A stretch of 64,000 nucleotides of DNA. It comes from Pyronema omphalodes (Eukaryota; Ascomycota; Pezizomycetes; Pezizales; Pyronemataceae). Shown here piece after piece: positions 62,282 through 64,000 of this stretch (the first letter of the stretch is position 1; each line of letters begins with the position of its first letter). The position numbers were made by a program, and so were the translations under genes. The notes beneath the pieces are model-generated. The model saw only the letters and a program-made list of their open reading frames with translations, was not told the DNA's origin and did no database searches. The stretch covers positions 372,001 to 436,000 of the forward strand of contig JAJJXM010000028.1 in NCBI GenBank assembly GCA_024516155.1, given 5' to 3'.

Positions 62282-62296
62282 ACCAATCACATGCCC

Positions 62297-63130
62297 ATTA
62301 ACATCACGAAATATGACTCGACTTACTACCATGCGAAAAAGACAATGTACTCTTGCCATTTCTCGGGAAGCTTATCTGCTTCTCCTTCGCAATGTGGAAC
62401 ACATCACAGGTAAGAGGATGCGCAATCGAGGCCGCCTCAAAGCTGTGGATCTTTTCAGCGATGAGCGCCTCACCGAGCCTCTTCGTACGTACCTTTTGGC
62501 GACCAGGAAGGTGGGCCAACGCTACGAGTGAGCGCTGGTGATGAGCGACGGAAGGGATTGGGGATTGGGAATGCGGGGATTACGGGAAAAAGGCGGTGGT
62601 GATTCTTTTGGTTTTCTGTTTTCTTGTCTTTTCTTTCTGTTTTTGTGTGTTTTTTCTTTCTCGATATTTGTTTGCTTGCTTGAAGTTCTTTGTTCGTTTC
62701 TTCCCTTTTCTTTTCTTTTCTTGTACGGGGGCGGAGGGGGATAGAAGCGAGCGAGGGGTTTTTACAGAGGTCATGGGGACGCGGTGATGGAATGTGCGTG
62801 GGGGTTCACTCGGGGGAGTTGTTTGGGAAGGGGCTTTTTTCATTGACGCAATGGGGACTGTACGATTTTTTCTTTGGCGGTGTGGGTGTAGGAGATTGGG
62901 GGACCTCATTAGGTGGTTTAGATCACGAGGACAGAATTCGGATGTTGTTTTAGTCCTGCATAGGCATTTCAGGCCTCGGTCAGCGTATGATTAGAATTAA
63001 ATCAAATCAAATTCTGACATTTTTACACATTGAATTTGAGACCCTCTCTTATCCATTATCCATTAGATATAACATGTTATTACCAACTTTTCAACCGTTG
63101 AAATCTTTAGCCGGGCGATTTCGGGAGTTG
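62297..63130. other. Spacer between the two retroelement insertions
   Basis: A 72-codon ORF (62313-62531) starts at an ATG and reads smoothly (EAYLLLLRNVEHITGKRM), but it has no recognised domain and may contain a donor site (CAG/GTAAGA). A T-rich block follows (62600-62725), then G/T-rich DNA. A short aaatcaaatcaaa run at 63000-63012 resembles the retroelement tail but lacks the family's 3' end sequence. Confidence 0.35.
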
Positions 63131-63139
63131 TGAGCCATA

Positions 63140-64000
63140 CGTATTGACTTGCACTTCGTTCTCAACCCGAACACTAAGAGAAAGCGACGCTCCGGCCATC
63201 AAGACATCGAACCAACATCTGACACAACCCAACGACTAATGACCCACAAACAACGACGCAATGCATCGCCAGAGCATAGCGTGATGCACTCGAGACATGC
63301 AACCACCGCCGCCCAGGACAAACTTGATACTCTAAAGATCAAGTATCCCCCATGTTCACCTGCCATAACCCCAACCGAAACATTACCCAACTCTCTTCCT
63401 CAAGTATCTCCTCAGGTCACAACTCTACCGGACGTCTCTAGCACTGCCCCTGCCGAAGGCGAACGTTGGAAGATAGTGGAAGGCAAGACAATGCGGAGGA
63501 AGAGGAGAAGTGAACAGACAAGCAACCAGAAGGCAGCTCCAAATAACGACAAAACCCCAACAACAAAGACTGGTAGGAGGGGAAAGAGCACCTACCAACC
63601 CAAACCAACGACTACTCCCACAAAGAAAACCTGGGCAGAGGTTGTCAAAAGTGGAGGAATTAATGTCCAGATTGTCTTAGGCAATGACCACCTTCAACTA
63701 ATCACACCGACGACAAGAGCCCGAAGAGAGAGGCAAGGAGGGGCAGCGCGAAGGCTCAAAAAGAAGGCCCGAGAAGGTAGAGGGACGGAGGAGGAGAGAA
63801 GGGGAAGAAGTAGCCCGGCAGTAGTATAAGGTCCAAGAAATAAATAAATAAAAAAAAAAAAAGGGATTTAGATGTGAAGGGAAGGGAAGAGAAGAGGAAT
63901 GAGGTGAACGACTAGGCGGAATAATAATTGAGCGTACAGGGCTCTAGACTATATTGACGCGAAAGAAAATCAGCATGGAGAACACCAGGGTGCTGTGGCA
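63140..64000 (+). mobile_element. 5'-truncated LINE-like element running off the window
   Basis: Begins within the ORF1 coding region (homology to 7877 downward on the minus strand) and continues to the window edge through the A-rich block at 63838-63862. It reaches sequence equivalent to 7032 of the other copy (caccagggtgctgtggca). Its tail and any target duplication lie outside the window. 5' truncation is typical of LINE insertions. Confidence 0.75.
63149..63829 (+). CDS. Partial ORF1-like protein of the LINE-like element (C-terminal 220 aa)
   Basis: The frame is open from the truncation point to a TAA at 63827. The natural protein would start further upstream, as in the copy at 8462, so the first residues here (MHF) come from flanking DNA. 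It preserves the region broken in the other copy: NPNTKRKRRSG basic patch, Thr/Pro-rich linker, KKTWAEVVKSGGINVQIVLG, and a basic RRLKKKAREGRGTEEERRGR end. No zinc knuckle, RRM or enzymatic motif is visible to me. It probably encoded an RNA-binding ORF1 protein, by inference from composition and element structure. Confidence 0.6.
   Translation: MHFVLNPNTKRKRRSGHQDIEPTSDTTQRLMTHKQRRNASPEHSVMHSRHATTAAQDKLDTLKIKYPPCSPAITPTETLPNSLPQVSPQVTTLPDVSSTAPAEGERWKIVEGKTMRRKRRSEQTSNQKAAPNNDKTPTTKTGRRGKSTYQPKPTTTPTKKTWAEVVKSGGINVQIVLGNDHLQLITPTTRARRERQGGAARRLKKKAREGRGTEEERRGRSSPAVV

Noticed and set aside
62313..62531. 72 aa ORF EAYLLLLRNVEHITGKRM...
   Set aside because: Coding-like composition but no family, no partner exon, and it sits between two retroelement insertions; described only as part of the spacer.
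62990..63016. aaatcaaatcaaa as a further retroelement 3' tail
   Set aside because: Lacks the family's ggttgggaacgtt end; only two repeat units.

Overview
The window looks like a chromosome segment of a filamentous ascomycete (Pezizomycotina). The genes have short introns of about 50 to 165 nt with GTATGT/GTAAGT donors and CTAAC/CTGAC-like branch points. tRNA-Pro and tRNA-Glu genes carry introns, and there is an HTF1/HOY1-type homeobox gene. The species cannot be named from sequence alone. All splice sites below were placed by eye from consensus, reading frame and family conservation. Most exon chains close exactly in frame.

Layout. At 1-5955 lies a repeat arm with orphan gene copy A on the minus strand, interrupted by an 897 bp hAT-type element. 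At 6584-6683 is a tRNA-Pro, followed at 6761 to about 8500 by a degenerate LINE-like retroelement with a (GATT)37 tail. At 9088-18797 are two housekeeping genes, SKI2 (-) and an importin-7/8 type karyopherin (+). Two more tRNA-Pro genes follow (19622, 20438), then a 2.06 kb element with TIRs and no coding capacity (20761-22822). At 22823-29670 are orphan gene copies B and C (+); copy C sits in a repeat arm that is the inverted partner of the left arm. At 30626-31802 is CSM3 (-). Then come a fourth tRNA-Pro and a tRNA-Glu. A gene-poor stretch (33.5-41.6 kb) leads to the homeobox gene (-), and a second gene-poor stretch (43.6-54.5 kb) follows. At 54539-61481 a divergent pair, the THO subunit HPR1/THOC1 (-) and the spliceosomal helicase aquarius/Cwf11 (+), share a 461 bp intergenic region. 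The right end holds two more members of the LINE-like family, one with a clear 15 bp target-site duplication.

Functions. The recognisable genes are mostly RNA and nuclear housekeeping: cytoplasmic 3'-5' mRNA decay (SKI2), nuclear import (importin), replication-fork protection (CSM3), mRNP assembly and export (HPR1) and splicing (aquarius). One is a developmental regulator (HTF1-like).

The most unusual content is the three-copy orphan family. Each copy encodes about 370 to 413 aa and has an identical exon layout. The 5' leader contains a tandemly repeated exon+intron module of about 185 bp, present once, twice or four times in the three copies. The family sits in inverted repeat arms around the SKI2/importin block, and part of its 5' flank is shared with the 2.06 kb TIR element.
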